Source of the DNA: Adiantum capillus-veneris | Lineage: Eukaryota; Streptophyta; Polypodiopsida; Polypodiales; Pteridaceae | Assembly: GCA_014529385.2 (NCBI GenBank) | Contig: CM043966.1 | Coordinates: 84,869,087 to 84,933,086 of the forward strand | DNA: 64,000 nt | Direction of reading: 5' to 3' | Shown here: one piece after another, positions 10,724-24,002 of the stretch | Layout: each line of letters opens with the position of its first letter | Position numbering within the stretch: position 1 is the stretch's first letter | The notes under the pieces: generated by a model | Seen by the model: only the letters and a program-made list of their open reading frames with translations | What the model was told of the DNA's origin: nothing | Database searches by the model: none | Made by a program: the position numbers and the translations under genes

Positions 10724-12695
10724 ATAGATGAGAGGGAGAGAGGGAGAGTGTAGCTAAGGGAGTGGGTGAGGGAGTGGGGTGGCGATAATGGAGGGGAGAG
10801 AGGGAGTGGTACCAAGGGGAGGCGCGGCCGAGCGGCCCACTGCAGGAGCACGTGGTGGTTGGTGGCAGTACTAAAAAGGAAAAGAAAACATGTTTGCCAG
10901 ATGTTCAAGCTTATAGTTGAAACTTTGTGAAACTTATGAATGTTTTTTGGTGTCTATCGTATGTGTAATATGTGCTTTTTGGTTTACTATTTTGTGCCAT
11001 TAAAAGGGCTCTAAATTAAATGTCAAAAAGCTCACAAAAATGGTTTGGATTGCAAAAGCTCAAAATCAGAAGCTTGCTCAAAAAACACACTCCCATATGG
11101 CGACCTGCACCGCATAATGGCATGAGAAGCTCTCCCTTTCTCTCTCCAGCTTTTCTCTCTCCCTTGAATCTCCGGCATCAGAGACCTCCTCCCCGTGTTT
11201 GTGCCATTGTAAGTACTGTGAAGTAATAAAGCCGGTTTTCCACATGGTTTCATGTTGTTTCTCCACGTTCTCTCTTTCTCTCCTTCACTCTAGAAGCTGA
11301 AGTTCCATGTGTCGTATTGGTCATTGTTGTCTCACTCTCTTGCCGTGGAAGCATGCCGCAAGCTCTCTCTCTACATGCCAAAATCTCTTGTCTATCTCAC
11401 TCATCATGCTAGGTAGTCTGGTTATCTCAAGCCACCCACAATGTTTCCTGCATCTTCGTTTGCATCCTTGTTTGAGCCTGTTCTCGTGGGTGGTGTCCTA
11501 TCATTCGCTTGTGGCTACCTAGACGAGTGTGGTGATACTCCTACCACACACAGATTCTTTCGTGTTCGTCCTAGCCGCTCTATGCTATGTGGTCCCCCCC
11601 CCCACTCTACCATGATTCATGCAGGATGAGCACTCCACCTGAGATGATCATGGAGTCTGGACGTCGGGAGGTCGTGTAGAGGCCACCCCTCTTGGCATGC
11701 GATTTCTCGCCATCATTTCACTGGTGCCCCCATGGAGGATATTTCTCTGGTCTCCTTCAATTTACGTCTGATCATGTCATTGTTTTGTGATGAATGAGTG
11801 AGTTCTCCAACTAGACCACCCAAGAAGAGGAAAGCGTGGAGGAAGTGAGAGTTTTAATTGAAACTCTCCTACTTGGCATCTCTATTCTAAGCCTTGAAGA
11901 CGTGACATGGCCCACTCATCAAAGAAACCCAAGGAGATGCAGACACAAGAGTACAAGGCAAGAGCATGTGTAGAATCACTACCATCATCCTATTCACTCC
12001 ATCAATGAGCGCAACCAAAGGTAGAATTGAGCTCACATCTTTTTGTATTGATAATCGCATTGGGATTTGTATAGTTCTTGGCTACTATATCACACCTGAT
12101 ATCCTCATAGAGCCAGCAACACATCCACTAAGCAAAGGAGAGTCTCTATGACCTAAAGAAGCTGATAAAGAAAAGTGGTCTCTCTCTCGCTCTTACAACA
12201 AGAAGCCCTCAGGAAGAGGCGGCTCGATCTAAGAAGATACCATCATACACTGGAAAAAGCTATATAGCCTCTTGAATCCCATTATGTCCTTACCTTTCTA
12301 TGAACACGGAGCTAGCATATCAACATGGATTCTTTGCTACATTCCCAGTGAAGTGGCACAGTTGGTCATCGACAAGATCTTTGATACTCGATTCGCGTGG
12401 AGAGAGGGAAACACTCTCCATGTGCAAGGTGTGCTATTATTTGGTCATGGCTATGATGATGATATCAAGGGTTGCTATGTTGCTATCTGGTATGGGCCTA
12501 GTACAAGTGGTAAGACTCACAACCTATATCATTGCACCAAACTTTTGCATTGGATGGTACATTTTCCCGTAGAGAGGTGAGACTGCTCACAAGGTGGCAG
12601 TTCATGTTCTTCCAAGAGATTGCCAAGGGTGCAATCCTAGAGCTAGAGGACAAAGATGACCAGATTTTGTGACATTATCAATTTGATCTCGAATA

Positions 12696-12777
12696 CGAGG
12701 AAATCTACACTGATAATTATCACCTCCCATCGCGAACGAGGAAATCTACACCGACAATTATCACCTCCCATCGTGAG
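12696..12777. repeat. 41-bp tandem duplication
   Basis: Two adjacent copies begin with CGAGGAAATCTACAC and run through AATTATCACCTCCCATCG. They differ at a few positions. No function is apparent. Confidence 0.75.
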
Positions 12778-13120
12778 GAAAGAATCTCCCTCATCTCATT
12801 GTGTGATGAATGGGCAGAATCGGACTTTTGTGCCAAGGCAGCCATATGTTCCATAGAGGGTGCAATCAATTAAAGTCATTCTTGACCGCAAAATGCACTA
12901 CTAGCAATTGATGATGTCAATGTTTGGGAGGGAGCGTCTCAAGGAAGTAAATGCTTCTGATCAGCCTTTCATCCTGCCAATAATTCACCACAATGTCACC
13001 TCTGATCTCTCAATTTATGTACTTATTCAATTTTATGGATTCCGCTCTTCGCATGCTATAAAAAACAAAACAAAATAATCCAAGTTTTTTCTCTCCTACT
13101 TGGGTTTCTTTTTAAGAGTT

Positions 13121-14118
13121 ATGGCAAACATTTTTTTCCCAACTTTCATTGGTAAGGTGGGTGAAGATGCCTCATATTTCCTTGACAATATGGAAATTGC
13201 ATGTGTCATCTGTGGGAGAGATGACAATGCCTGTCTACTGCAAATTTTCCCTCTACTAACGAAGGTAGAGACCAAGTCATGGTACCACGCCTTGCTGCAG
13301 GCACCAAGGAAGGGTGGAAACTTTTAAGGGTAGCCTTTATGAGAATGTTTGGCGAGTGCACCTCTTCCAAGAAGCTCTGGCAACTGCTAACAGAATTAAA
13401 GCAGGGGAGTCTGCTTGAGTATGCAACGTCGAAGTTCGTGGATATTTGGGAGCGATGGGTCGCCTCGCTGTAAGAGGGAGAAGTAATACCAGATTTCCTC
13501 AAGAAATATTGCTTCATCGCTGACCTTTGGGCACCACTTAAGGAGAAGGTGAGAGCAAGGTTTCTTGCTACGTACGAGCTAGCAGTCAAAGTAGCTCACC
13601 TTAAGAACAAGAGTTGTGTTTCCAAGCGGTCGGAGTGGAGAAGAGGGAAGTTGGTGGGTCCAGAGTGGCTCCAGCGACATCGACACCCATGGTATTTCAA
13701 AGAGACCCCAAGAGGAGGAGGAGGACCAGCATGCATTGTTGAGTCAAATCACCAATCAATTGGAGAACCTGTCGGTACAGTTGCTGTAGGAAGGGCGTGC
13801 ACTAGCCAAAAGCTAAGAGCAAGGAAGATGTCAACGGCCACAAAATCAAGAGTACCATTGCTACAATTGCAACAAAAATGGGCATGGTATGTATTACTAT
13901 CCCCACTCGAGGAGGCAAGGTTTCAATAGAGGCCCCAAGAAAAGCGAGCTTTCACCACCAAAAGAAAGGCCACAGCAACCACTACCACCAAGAATAGTGC
14001 AATTTGCACCACTTATTCAAATCCTACAACCACCTATGCCATGACATCCACCACCACCACAAAATCTCATCCACGTCTACCCCCAGCATGAGCCAACAAC
14101 CAAGTAGTAGGCGTCATT
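13121..14118 (+). pseudogene. gag: Ty3/gypsy gag (part 1 of the split gypsy element)
   Basis: The frame starts at MANIFFPTFIGKVGEDASYF and has the Retrotrans_gag layout: the F-x-G...A..F motif, then W..AL, W....F and a region rich in basic residues. A degenerate zinc knuckle near 13870 reads CYNCNKNGHGMYYY, with the last cysteine replaced by tyrosine. Frameshifts near 13325 and after 13600 and an in-frame stop at about 13471 break the frame. It would package RNA in the cytoplasmic particle. CACTA element 2 interrupts it at 14118, and the frame resumes at 21866. A second copy of its 3' part is at 49295-49957. Confidence 0.75.
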
Positions 14119-14695
14119 CACTACAAGAGGTTGTGTGCTCTTGTGACGCTGTTAGCGACGGAAATACAGTGGGTTTTTATAACCCCCGGCGTCGCTAAAA
14201 GCGTCGCTATATTCGTCGCTATAAGCGTCGCTATATAGAGATGCTCATAGCGACGTTTACACAGAAGTCTATAGCAACGCTCATAGCGACGCTACAGAGC
14301 CATAAATAGCGACGGTTATAGCGACGCCCGAGAGAAATTTGTTTTGGTGACAGGGCATTGAATGCCCTACCACCCATCAACCATATTGTACTTGATTCAC
14401 TTTTTTTAAAAAGTGCAAGGGTAGATAATAGACCCAAAATAGTCACCCACAAGACGCATTGTTTGCAAAATTGACAAGCGTAAAATTGACAATTGTACAC
14501 ATCATAGGCAAAATGAATTGATTGACAAATGTAATAATGACAATTGTACAACATCATAGGCATAAAGAATCGATTGGCAAAATGAACTGCGGTGACAAAT
14601 GTAATAATATACATGGTTCAAAAAGACGTATAAAATCCGTCTCATGATACATAAGCTATGAGAAACCCTAAACTAATGCTCTAAACTGACGTCGT

Positions 14696-16005
14696 CTAGT
14701 CAGACGTCTCATCGCGTCCAGGCGGCGTATCTGTCGGATTCTACAAAAAAAGACAATAAGACAGCTTTCAGTAAGTATAAACATATAACGACATTTATAA
14801 AACAATACAAAAAATAGAAAAGAGTAAACCCTAATACTAACCATGCCGCCGCGAGAACTGAGAATGTCCATCAGGGCGTTTAAGCCCTTCCTGCCTGCGT
14901 ACTCGTGCTCGTACGGTGTGGAATCAGGTCCTGTCATCGACCACTGTCAAAACATACAAAGAATTCATTATGTTAGAATTAAAAAACTCATAAACCCTAA
15001 ACTATCGAACATAAAGAGCAATGCGAAAACACTTACAAAATCGGCCTCAAATGATGCCCATCCACCGCTCCCCAAGTGGTGCGAGCTCCCTGCCTGTACT
15101 CACGCTCTGGCTGCATCCTTTTGTTGCTTCCACTTGTCGGGATTCTCGCGCGCTGCTTTCTTCGCATTCTTCCAATCTTCTTTGGCCAGCCAATCTGGCC
15201 TGTTCCACCCATGCTTGATTGCTTTTTGCACTTCGGAACGCTTGTGTTTGCAGTATTCGCGCATTCGAATCTTCATCAGGTCTTCATTGAAGCGCTGATC
15301 CCGTGTTGGAACGGGAAACTCATCATGAAGTATGCTGATGACTCTGTTTTTTAAATCACTTGGTACTTCACTCCATTTGTTTAGTATGTAGTGTCTAAAC
15401 AGCTGAGAGCAAAGACCACGCATGCGCGAGATCACCTTCTTGCCATCATCATCCATGATGATGCCACCGCTGAAGTCGACGGAGTAAGGCAAGCCCTCTG
15501 GCCGGTGACGCGTGAACCTGGGTGTCCTGGCAGGGGTCTCTAGCGGCGTGTCGATGGGAGTGCAGACGTCAGGTGTCTCCACCGGCGTCTGGGCGCCGAA
15601 GCGAGGAGTGTCGAGTGGGGTGGCTCCTGGTGGAGTAGGTAGAGGTGTGTAGCCGCTAGGAACAGTCAGTCGTGCAAAACCTGGCGTAGATGGCGATGTT
15701 GTGGCTGGTGTGGGGGTGGGCAAAGAAGGGGAGGGTAAAGAGCCTCGTCGAACACGAGGCGGTGTGGAGGCATCGGTGGCGGAATCCCCACAACAACCGC
15801 CACCGCCACCACTAGAGCACCGGTGTCTAGATGAGTGTGAAGCTCGTCTCGTCGACGCCGAAGCTTCGGAGCACGCCGAATGCTCCGAAAGAGAGGGAGA
15901 TGCGGATGGAGAAGGAACGCGCGATGATGCGCCTGAGCGATAATGCTCCACATACCATTGTCTCTACTACGGTGACAAAGAAGAAAGAAACTCCTCATCA
16001 TCCAT
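14696..16005 (-). pseudogene. TnpA-like (Transposase_24-type) protein, element 2
   Basis: The predicted start is MDDEEFLSS (16003-16005). The exon 15037-16005 encodes a Ser-rich N-terminus, a SSGGGGGCCGDSATDA patch, a proline-rich zone with repeated TP dipeptides, and a conserved C-terminal half (SQLFRHYILNKWSEVP, then a basic helix-rich segment) resembling plant Transposase_24. A GTAAGT donor at 15036 leads to the exons 14842-14943 and 14696-14740 (ending ...DETSD, TAG). Two consecutive TAG codons occur after SLSP, where element 3 has CAG CAG. The protein probably binds the subterminal repeats; that role is inferred from TnpA of other CACTA elements. Confidence 0.75.
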
Positions 16006-16277
16006 ACCTGCATTAAACACACGAATATTTAAACTTAATATTGAATGAATAGAGTAGACAATGACGCAAAGACCATTAAATACAATGACGTAATGATGCA
16101 TATAAATACAATGACGCAATGAATTGAGTGATAGAAGAGACAAGTCGAAAACTCAGAATTTTCAATCAAAAGATGTGAGCGCGAGTAGAAAAGAGCGTTA
16201 TACACCATGGAAGGTACTTAGAGAGCGAGAGCTTTTACAACACGGAGCAAAATTGTTCAAATACAATATTTGTGGCT

Positions 16278-19200
16278 TTAAGAGATCTCTCTCTCATCCT
16301 CGTATAACTCAGCATAACTTCCTATATCTATATAGAGCTCTCTGTTTAAACACATATCCTCTGTTTCATTTTGTAGCTCCTCTGCATGCACCCCATATAG
16401 AGTAGTAGCATCTTGATGCTCGTCTGGCACCACCGCAGCGGCTTCTGATTGAGCATCTTCTTTGATCTCCTCCATTGATGCCGTTGTGATTGGCACATGG
16501 TAGCCTTCATACGTCCTTGCACTACGAGGGGTTACCTCTATGACGTACCACCAGTTTGATGTAGACTTTGTAGGATGAAATATTACCTGCCAGAGCCACA
16601 TAACTTACATGAGAGCTTTCAAGCACATAACTTGTAAAAGGGGGATGTTAACTATTTACATACTTACTTGTTCCAAATGCTCGGGTAGTACGAAAGTGTC
16701 TCTTAGGTCAGTTCATTTCTTAGTAGAATCCACCTCAAGAAAACCAGACTCTCCTCTACGCACAGTAGCGTTGCGACCCTCCATGATTATCTTGAACCAT
16801 TGCACGTCGAACAAGTCGACAAAAAATCCTCTGTAATCGATCCTCAAAATCTCTTGCAGCGTGCCAAAGTAAGTGAGTTCGTCCACCACAGGATCTACAT
16901 CAGAGGAACGTCGTCGACTAGACTGTTCAAATTTTGCCATGATTCCACAATCTTGAGTAAAACGCTTTTTGTCGATTCGTTCCACACTAAAATGTCGACC
17001 TTTACACCATGCTGCTGTGTATGACTTATACTACAACGAACAAAGATTATGAGTGGCCGTTCAAACGCTTTTGCATCACTGGATTGTGAAGCATGCAAAA
17101 TCGGTTGATTTTAGCCTCTAGATCTTCCTTCATCTTCTTCTCAACACCGAGATTGCACATGACAATCCCAGATATGCGCTCATCATCTATGGTTCGCCAT
17201 AGCGTGTCCCGGGCTTTATCAATTCCGTCTAGCCACTCTCCAATGTACACTAGGGACTCTGATACCAACCAACCTTCTGCCATGCTACCCTCCGGACGTG
17301 CCTTTTGACGCACATATCCCTTAAGAGTTTTCATGAAACGTTCTAAGAAAAACATCCATCTGGAATGAACTGTGCCAGCTATTTCCACCTCATCAACTAT
17401 GTGAACAAGAAGATGCACCTGAATGGTTAGCATGGTAGTAGGAAAATGTTTCTCAAACATGCACACAAGCTCCGCAACATTTAGTTTGGCGAACGGTATG
17501 GAGTCTACGTTGATCTCCTTTTGTGAGATCCATTGCACCAGCTTTGCAAGTTTGTAGATTGTGTTACGGATGTCGAGAGACAAACATCCCTCAATGGCAA
17601 CCGGTAAAATAAACTGTAAAGTATGTGCAACAATGATATTAAAGTCCACATTTTATGCAATGAGATTAAAGTCCACTATGAACGTACCTGACACATTTTA
17701 TGCCAATCGTGTGACTTCAAACCGGTAAGCTTTCCTTCTTTAGTAAAACACGTTCGGAGCGAGTGCATTACGCCAGTGGGGGTTCGCAAAGATCGAATGG
17801 TCTCTTTTACTTTGCGTTCTTGGGCTCCTGTGAAAATCCATGGTGCTTTAGGGAGTTTTATCGATCCATCAGACGCTGTTTGTGGCCAATATTGCTCCAT
17901 ACGATCCACATTTCTAAGGTCAACTCTGGCTCCCAAAGTATCTTTCTTGCCGGTCAGATGGTCCCATAGTAGATTACCCACATTCTTGAATATGTGCATT
18001 GGATCGAGCAAGTGATTGATCATGATTCGGGGCCAGTATGGTAACTTGTACCATAGAGATAGTCTCTTCATCCGTGGAGGCAATCCGTCATCGCACATCT
18101 CCTTCTGCTCTAACCATGCTTGTGCAGACATCCTTGGTGGCTCTCTTCCCAAAACGCCGTCGCGTAACACATGATTCTCTGGAAGATACGCTTGATGACC
18201 TTTGTAGATTTGCTTCTTCAGTGAGGGCGCCCTACGTGCATTCAGTCTAGGTCCACATGTGACACATGCTCTGTATCCGCTTGTTTGAAGCCGTGCATGT
18301 ATACACATGATAATAGATCAACTATGGGAAAAAACAAGATTTACAGTGTCTGAGTGAGGAGTGTCAATAGATCACCTGAGCATTCTATTAGCCCGGGATA
18401 GTCATGCATGGTCCACATTAGAATGCCTCTGATCAAAGCATTCCGTCTCATATATCCACCACCTCTATGCCAATCCACAATTATTGTAGCTCTTCCAATA
18501 GTGGACGAAGATACACATCCATATTCCCCACTTTATATCGCCCTGGCACAATCAAGCTTAGCCATAGGTGCCCCTTCTTCGTAGTCAACCACGGGGGAAT
18601 GTTGTAGTTGATGATGACAACAGGCCATACACTGTAAGATGTTGATCTTTGACCAAATGGATTTACGCCATCCATAGCCAGGCCTAAGCGCAAATTTCGA
18701 GCTTCCCTGGCAAAATCCGACCATGTTCCATCTATATGTTTCCAGGATGCGCAATCTACAGGAATTCGTAGCACACCATCCGAAGATTTATTCTCCTCAT
18801 GCCATGATGCCAGGGAGGTCATGGACTTACATTCGAAGAAATGCTTGAAGCAAGGAAGCAGAGGAAAATGTCGCAAAACCTTTTGTGGAATTTTTGTCCC
18901 GTGGAGATCTACTCGATATCTTTCGGAATCACATTTTGGACACTTCTCCATGTCTATGTATTCCCCTCTGAAAAGAATGCAGTCATTAGGACAAGCGTGG
19001 ATAGAATTGTAATCCATCCCCAAGTTTCGCAAAATCTTTCTTGCTTCATCTCGGGAATCTGGCATCACATTGTCAGCTGGTAGTATGTGCTCTTTAAGCA
19101 ATCTACACAACATAAAAATACGATACAGTCGTGTAAAAACCTATCAGATCATTATACGTTTAGAGTTTTATTAAAGTAAACTAATTGTAATAGATCACCT

Positions 19201-19731
19201 GAAAAGCGCTGTGACGCTAGTGTCACTCCATCCAAACTTTGCCTGCATGTTGAGAAGAACCAGGAGTGCTTTCAATCTAGACATACGTGCTCCATTATAC
19301 AATGGCATATCGGCTTCACTTTTCATATCATCATAGATAAGCCTTTCTGAATCCATGATCGTCTCGATCATTTCATCAATCTCGGGCTCAAACATTGCCT
19401 CGTTGGGAATGTGCTCTGCATGATCATCCCCCGAGCTGTCAGAGGCTACATCTTGTGGCCTCACATATGCTGCTTGACCAAAACGCCTGCGAACACATCT
19501 ATTCGGTTGCAAGATTGCTGCTTGTTGGCCAGCGTCAGAGTCCGACGAGTTATAATTGGCAACAACTTGATCTATAATAGAGGGATCGAACTCGCCAAAT
19601 TCGCGAACGTGTTGCAAAGAAACGCGTTTTGTCCATCGCATAGCATGCTTGCATTGATTACAAGGACATAAGACCCTCGTTGAGAGATAGGTGTTTCGGT
19701 TGGACGGTCCCACATCCTTGTCACTACTCAT
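16278..19731 (-). pseudogene. tnp2 transposase gene, element 2
   Basis: The exons on the minus strand are 19199-19731 (Transpos_assoc, LCPCNQCKHA), about 18370-19102 (tnp2 core, FGQRSTSYSVWPV), about 17690-18292 (DPMHIFKNVGNLLWDHL), 17047-17649 (DUF4218, GTVHSRWMFFLERFMKTLKG and ARPEGSMAEGWLVSESL), and 16278-16985 in pieces (DUF4216, YRGFFVDLFDVQWFKII). Splice sites match those of element 3. A 13-nt deletion near 18447 shifts the core frame, and about 262 bp of the exon after the DUF4218 domain is missing at 17067. The product would be the CACTA transposase, but this copy cannot encode it whole. Confidence 0.85.
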
Positions 19732-21379
19732 AATGAGGATAAAAATCTTATAACCTGGACAACAAATTTAATATTCTATTGGCATTCTTCGTCTTATCTC
19801 TCTCTCTCTCTTTACCTCACATTCTCTAGTCATGTCCAATCCCCGCACACCTCAGTCTAGAGGTACACGGAGATCAGATCCACCGGGTTATAATCTCGTC
19901 TTTATTGGTCAATACCTATATTTGTGGGTACAAGAATTCTACAGACCTGCGTCTACATGATACTGCATGTAGTGGACAAAACCCCTTTGCCTCTTCTCTA
20001 GCTGTAGCACTTCACAGCATCTTAACATCTTTTCACAGTAGATCTTTTCACTGTTCGTCTAACTCTAAACCCTAAACCGTAAGTAATTCTTGCATGGACT
20101 CGATCTAACGTAAATAAGCGTAAATCTAAATAAACGTAAATCTAACTAAAAATAAACCTAAATCTAATTTAACGTAAGTCTACATCTAACCTAATCTTTA
20201 ATGTCTTTTGGGATAGTTTCCTACGACGTTAAAACTCTCTTGTGTGTGTGTGTGTGTGTGTGTGGGTAAACCTAAATAAACCTAATTCTAATCTAATATA
20301 GCATAAATCTAAATCTAACGTAAATTATGTTATATTAAAAACAAAGAACTAAACTAACAGGGATTATAAGAACCTTAAAACTGATTTAACACATAATTTT
20401 TCACATAACTCGGCAAGAGTTGGCATTCTCATCACTAAAGATGTGAGAGTTAACTTCCGGCGGTGACGCTGCCTCATCTCCATTCACATCTGACGATAGC
20501 AATTGGCCCTTTAGACCGTTCTTGCTGTTGTTACTAACTTTGAAGTTGCTGTTGAATGACTAGAGGTTGTCTAGATGGTCATTGTGTCGGGGATGTAGTG
20601 ACTCTTGCCGCCCTGAAGATCCACCTTCTTCCCTATCTTCTGAAGACATTTCACCAGTACTTTTGGATCGATGGAGCCCACCATGAGTGAAGGCAGCAAT
20701 ACCCTATATTCCATTGAGGGCTTTCTTCACCCGCTTCATGCAGGCATCGTAGTCTGTGGAGACCTAAATCTAATCTAATATAACGTAAATCTAAATCTAG
20801 CGTAAATAAACGTAAATCTAATTAAAAATAAACCTAAATCTAATCTAATTTAACTTAAATAAACCTAAATCTAATTTAACGTAAGTCTACATCTAACCTA
20901 ATCTTTAACATCTTTTAGGATAGTTTCCTACGACGTTATAACTCTCTTCTTCTTGTGTGTGTGCGTGTGTGTGGATGTGTGTGCCAATAAGAAGAGATAA
21001 ATGGTATAACCTTTCTATCACCCATGCCAAGTATGATAGATTGGTTATGCCATTTCCCTCTTGAATAATAGGTCTTGAGTTCAACTCCTCGTCGGCTAGA
21101 TCTTTAGGTCTTTTAATTTTAATTAGTTTCCTACGACGTTAAATTAGTTTCTCTCTCTTTCTCTCTCAATGTGTGTGCGTTTTTTTGTTTATGCATGTTT
21201 TCTCTCCCTTTTCCTCTCTCAATGTGTGCGTTTTTTGTTTATGCATGTTCTCTCTCTCTTTTCCTCTCTCAATGTGTGCGTTTTTTGTTTATGCATGCTC
21301 TCTCTCTCTTTTCCTCTCCCAATGTGTGTGTGCATTCTTTGTTTATGTATGTGTGTGTGCGTTTTTGTTTATATTTGTA

Positions 21380-21430
<51 letters not shown>

Positions 21431-21436
21431 AAAACA

Positions 21437-21509
<73 letters not shown>

Positions 21510-21612
21510 AGAGAGAAAGAGGGGAAGGGAACATGAGAGTGAGGAGAGGGAAGGAGCATACCTAGCTCTCCTTCCTCTCCTCGTGTGTGTGTGTGTGTAT
21601 GTGTGTGCGGAG

Positions 21613-21657
<45 letters not shown>

Positions 21658-21865
21658 CGTTACCTGCTCTTGCTTGAGGGCACCGAAAAACTCAGATCTG
21701 AGATCTGAGTTTTTGGGCGCTCTCTGTTATTTTTTTAGCCCAACCGGCGTCGCTATGAGCGTTGCAAATTTACAAGTAAATTTGCGACGCTCATAGCGAC
21801 GCCGGGAACTTTTTTTTTTAGCGTCGCTGTGTGAGCGTCGCTAAAATGCTTAGCCTCTTGTAGTG
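19732..21865. other. Element 2 noncoding 3' region
   Basis: No gene. It has a short CT tract (19797-19811, much shorter than in elements 1 and 3), AT-rich CGTAAATCTAA words, and a 300-bp segment (about 20260-20560) that element 3 shares and element 1 lacks. Next come GTGTGTGCG minisatellite units (21150-21380), CT, GT and GA runs, the 29-bp palindrome at 21686-21714 and a subterminal GCGTCGCTATGA hairpin at about 21747-21803. Confidence 0.8.
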
Positions 21866-24002
21866 ATTAGCCTTGAAGAGAAGGATAAGATGAAGGTGGA
21901 AGAAACTATCAAAACAACATCAAAAGGAAAGGGTAAGGTAGAAGAAGTAGAGGCTATGGGAGTGAAGCGTGCTAGGCATGGTGAGGCTCCACAAAGAGAT
22001 GAGAAGATGAAGATCACAGGAGAGTCATGCAAGAGGCCATCCAAGCCTCGACGAAGGATTGATATTGTGGATTTCTCTCTGGTTGAGTCTGCTAAACCAT
22101 ACGATTTGATGTATATGTGTAGGGACCAAAGATTACTTGGCCCCAAGTGCTTCACCCTGTACCCAACGTGAGGAAGAAGTGGACAAAGATGGTGAACACC
22201 AGAGGACCAAATTCGAAGATAGTTGGGGCTATCTCTGGAAGGATCCTCCCTGTTATGGATGCCGATATCAAGGGGCAACGAGTCTCCAATGTATACATCA
22301 ATGGGGGATCACAAATCTGTGTCATGAGTGAGCAAATGATGCATCACGTGGGCCTAGAGATAAGTAGGCGAGCACCCTGCCAAGCCAAGATGGCAAATAA
22401 CGTTAAGATTTGATGTGTTGGAATTGTTAATGCAGTGCAAATTAATGCTTTCAACACCGAAGTGGATGTAGATATCTTCATCATGCCAACTAAAGGGGAG
22501 GGCTACCCAATCATTCTAGGGAGGCCGTGGCTTTTGGCCATGAGAGCTAAACAAGATTGCGGCATGGGCATCATCCACATGAAGGGTTCCAAAGGTAAAC
22601 CAATAACCTACAACATGAAGACGGGATGCAAATGCAACATAGACCTAGAAGCCTCAAAAGATGAGTTCTCTAGCAACTCTTTGACCACTTCAAAAGAGGA
22701 GTCTACAACTAGGGAGGATAGTGATAGTAGCATCGAGGTAATGGGAGTCATAGTCAAGGGCCCTAAGACCATGGAGCAAACAGATACACCAACTTTAAGT
22801 CAAAGGGAGTTGCTAGGTATAGCACCTTTGGTAGAAGAAAGTAGATTATTGGGAATGCTCTGTATTGAGTTAAGTAATGAAGAGCATAAAGATTATGTTT
22901 CAATGTTGACAAACTTCACCACACTTTTGATTGATGAGTATGATAAGATCACTAACATCACAGTAGTGCAACACCACATCAAGTTTAAAGAAGGGAGCAA
23001 GCCCATGGTGCAGAAGCTTAGGAGGTTGGTTATGATTCAACAAGACACCCTCCTTAAAGAAGTAAGGAAGTTACTAGAAGTAGGATTCATCTACCCGGTT
23101 GAAGATTCAGAGTGGGTCTCTCCAATAGTAGTCACCCCAAAGAAGAATGGTAAGTGGAGAATCTGTGTGGACTACAAACCTCTAAATGCAACAACCAAGA
23201 GGGACCACTTTCCTCTCCCTTTCCAAGATGAAATCCTTAATGAAGTGGCAATGTGCTACACTATGTGTGATGGATACTCTAGCTATTTTTGAATCATCAT
23301 CGTCGAGGAAGATCAAAAGAATAATACCTTTATCACACCCTAGGGGTGTTTTGCTTATAGAGTTATGCCTTTTGGGCTCACCAATGCCCCGACCACCTTT
23401 CAAAGATTTGTCACGAATGTATTTCAGCCTTTCTTTGGCAAATCAATATGGGTCTTTATTGATGATTTTTGTATCTATAGCTCATGATCTTTACATTTGG
23501 AGAGAGTGTATGAAGGCCTAGCTAGGCTACAATCTTTGGGTGGACAACTCAATGTGGATAAGTGCCACATTGTAGAAAGCGAGGTTACTCTTTTGGATCA
23601 TGTTGTTTTAACGAGAGGCATTGAGGCCGATCCGGGCAAGATTCAAGCACTTACATCTTTGCCATCTCCTACCACCACGAGGCAGTTGATCTCTTTCTTA
23701 CAAAAAGTGAGGTATTTGAGCAGATTCAATCACCTTCTCTCTCAGGTGGTACACCCTCTACAACAAGTTACACACCAAGAGATCTGGAGTGAAGATAATG
23801 AGCAGCAATTCAATGAAGTGAAACAGATCTTAGCCTCACTCCCCGCCATAGCTCCTCCAAAGTGGGATAAGCCCTTTTATGTAAACCCTAGTGTGGGCAA
23901 CAACACACTTGGTGCGGTTTTAATGCAGAAGGATACCCACACTTCTTTTATGTGTCCTATCGACTTCTCTAGTAGAATGATGACTGGTTCAGAGAGGAAT
24001 TA
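21866..24002 (+). pseudogene. pol: Ty3/gypsy protease and reverse transcriptase (part 2)
   Basis: The frame resumes after element 2 with a basic linker (KTTSKGKGKVEEVEAM). An aspartic-protease domain follows, around VYINGGSQICVMSE and YPIILGRPWL. Reverse transcriptase begins at about 22990 (LRRLVMIQQD, SPIVVTPKKNGKWRICVDYK) and has MPFGLTNAP and the catalytic VFIDDF at about 23452-23466. The connection domain continues to SERN at 24002. Broken points: the protease Asp codon is AAT (Asn, 22300-22302), with stops at 22411, 23290 and about 23340, and frameshifts near 23290-23360. It is inactive. Homology to gypsy pol is clear; the lineage is not determined. Confidence 0.85.

Larger units (their letters stand above)
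8240..13120. other. Microsatellite-rich stretch without recognised gene
   Basis: Contents from left to right: AT-rich sequence (8280-8500), a pyrimidine-rich block (8700-8850), a (GT)n tract with GT-rich surroundings (9820-9970), several pure (GA)n tracts (10413-10484, 10547-10573, 10665-10720) and weak open frames at 11300-12580. One open frame at 12272-12580 has no family I recognise. The right end could include decayed 5' sequence of the gypsy element whose gag begins at 13121, but I see no primer-binding site or LTR that proves it. Confidence 0.6.
14119..21865 (-). mobile_element. CACTA element 2 (7747 bp)
   Basis: Its perfect 12-bp termini CACTACAAGAGG...CCTCTTGTAGTG are flanked by the target duplication ATT (14116-14118 and 21866-21868). 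A related gypsy copy at 49690-49692 shows the same site without the insertion. Minus-strand genes are a tnp2 transposase (16278-19731) and a TnpA-like gene (14696-16005). Lesions include a missing stretch of about 262 bp at 17067, a 13-nt deletion near 18447 and two adjacent TAG codons in the TnpA-like gene, so it is not autonomous. Confidence 0.97.

Noticed and set aside
12272-12580. A 102-codon open frame as a host gene
   Set aside because: No recognisable domain, an overlapping frame of similar length, and a decayed repeat context.
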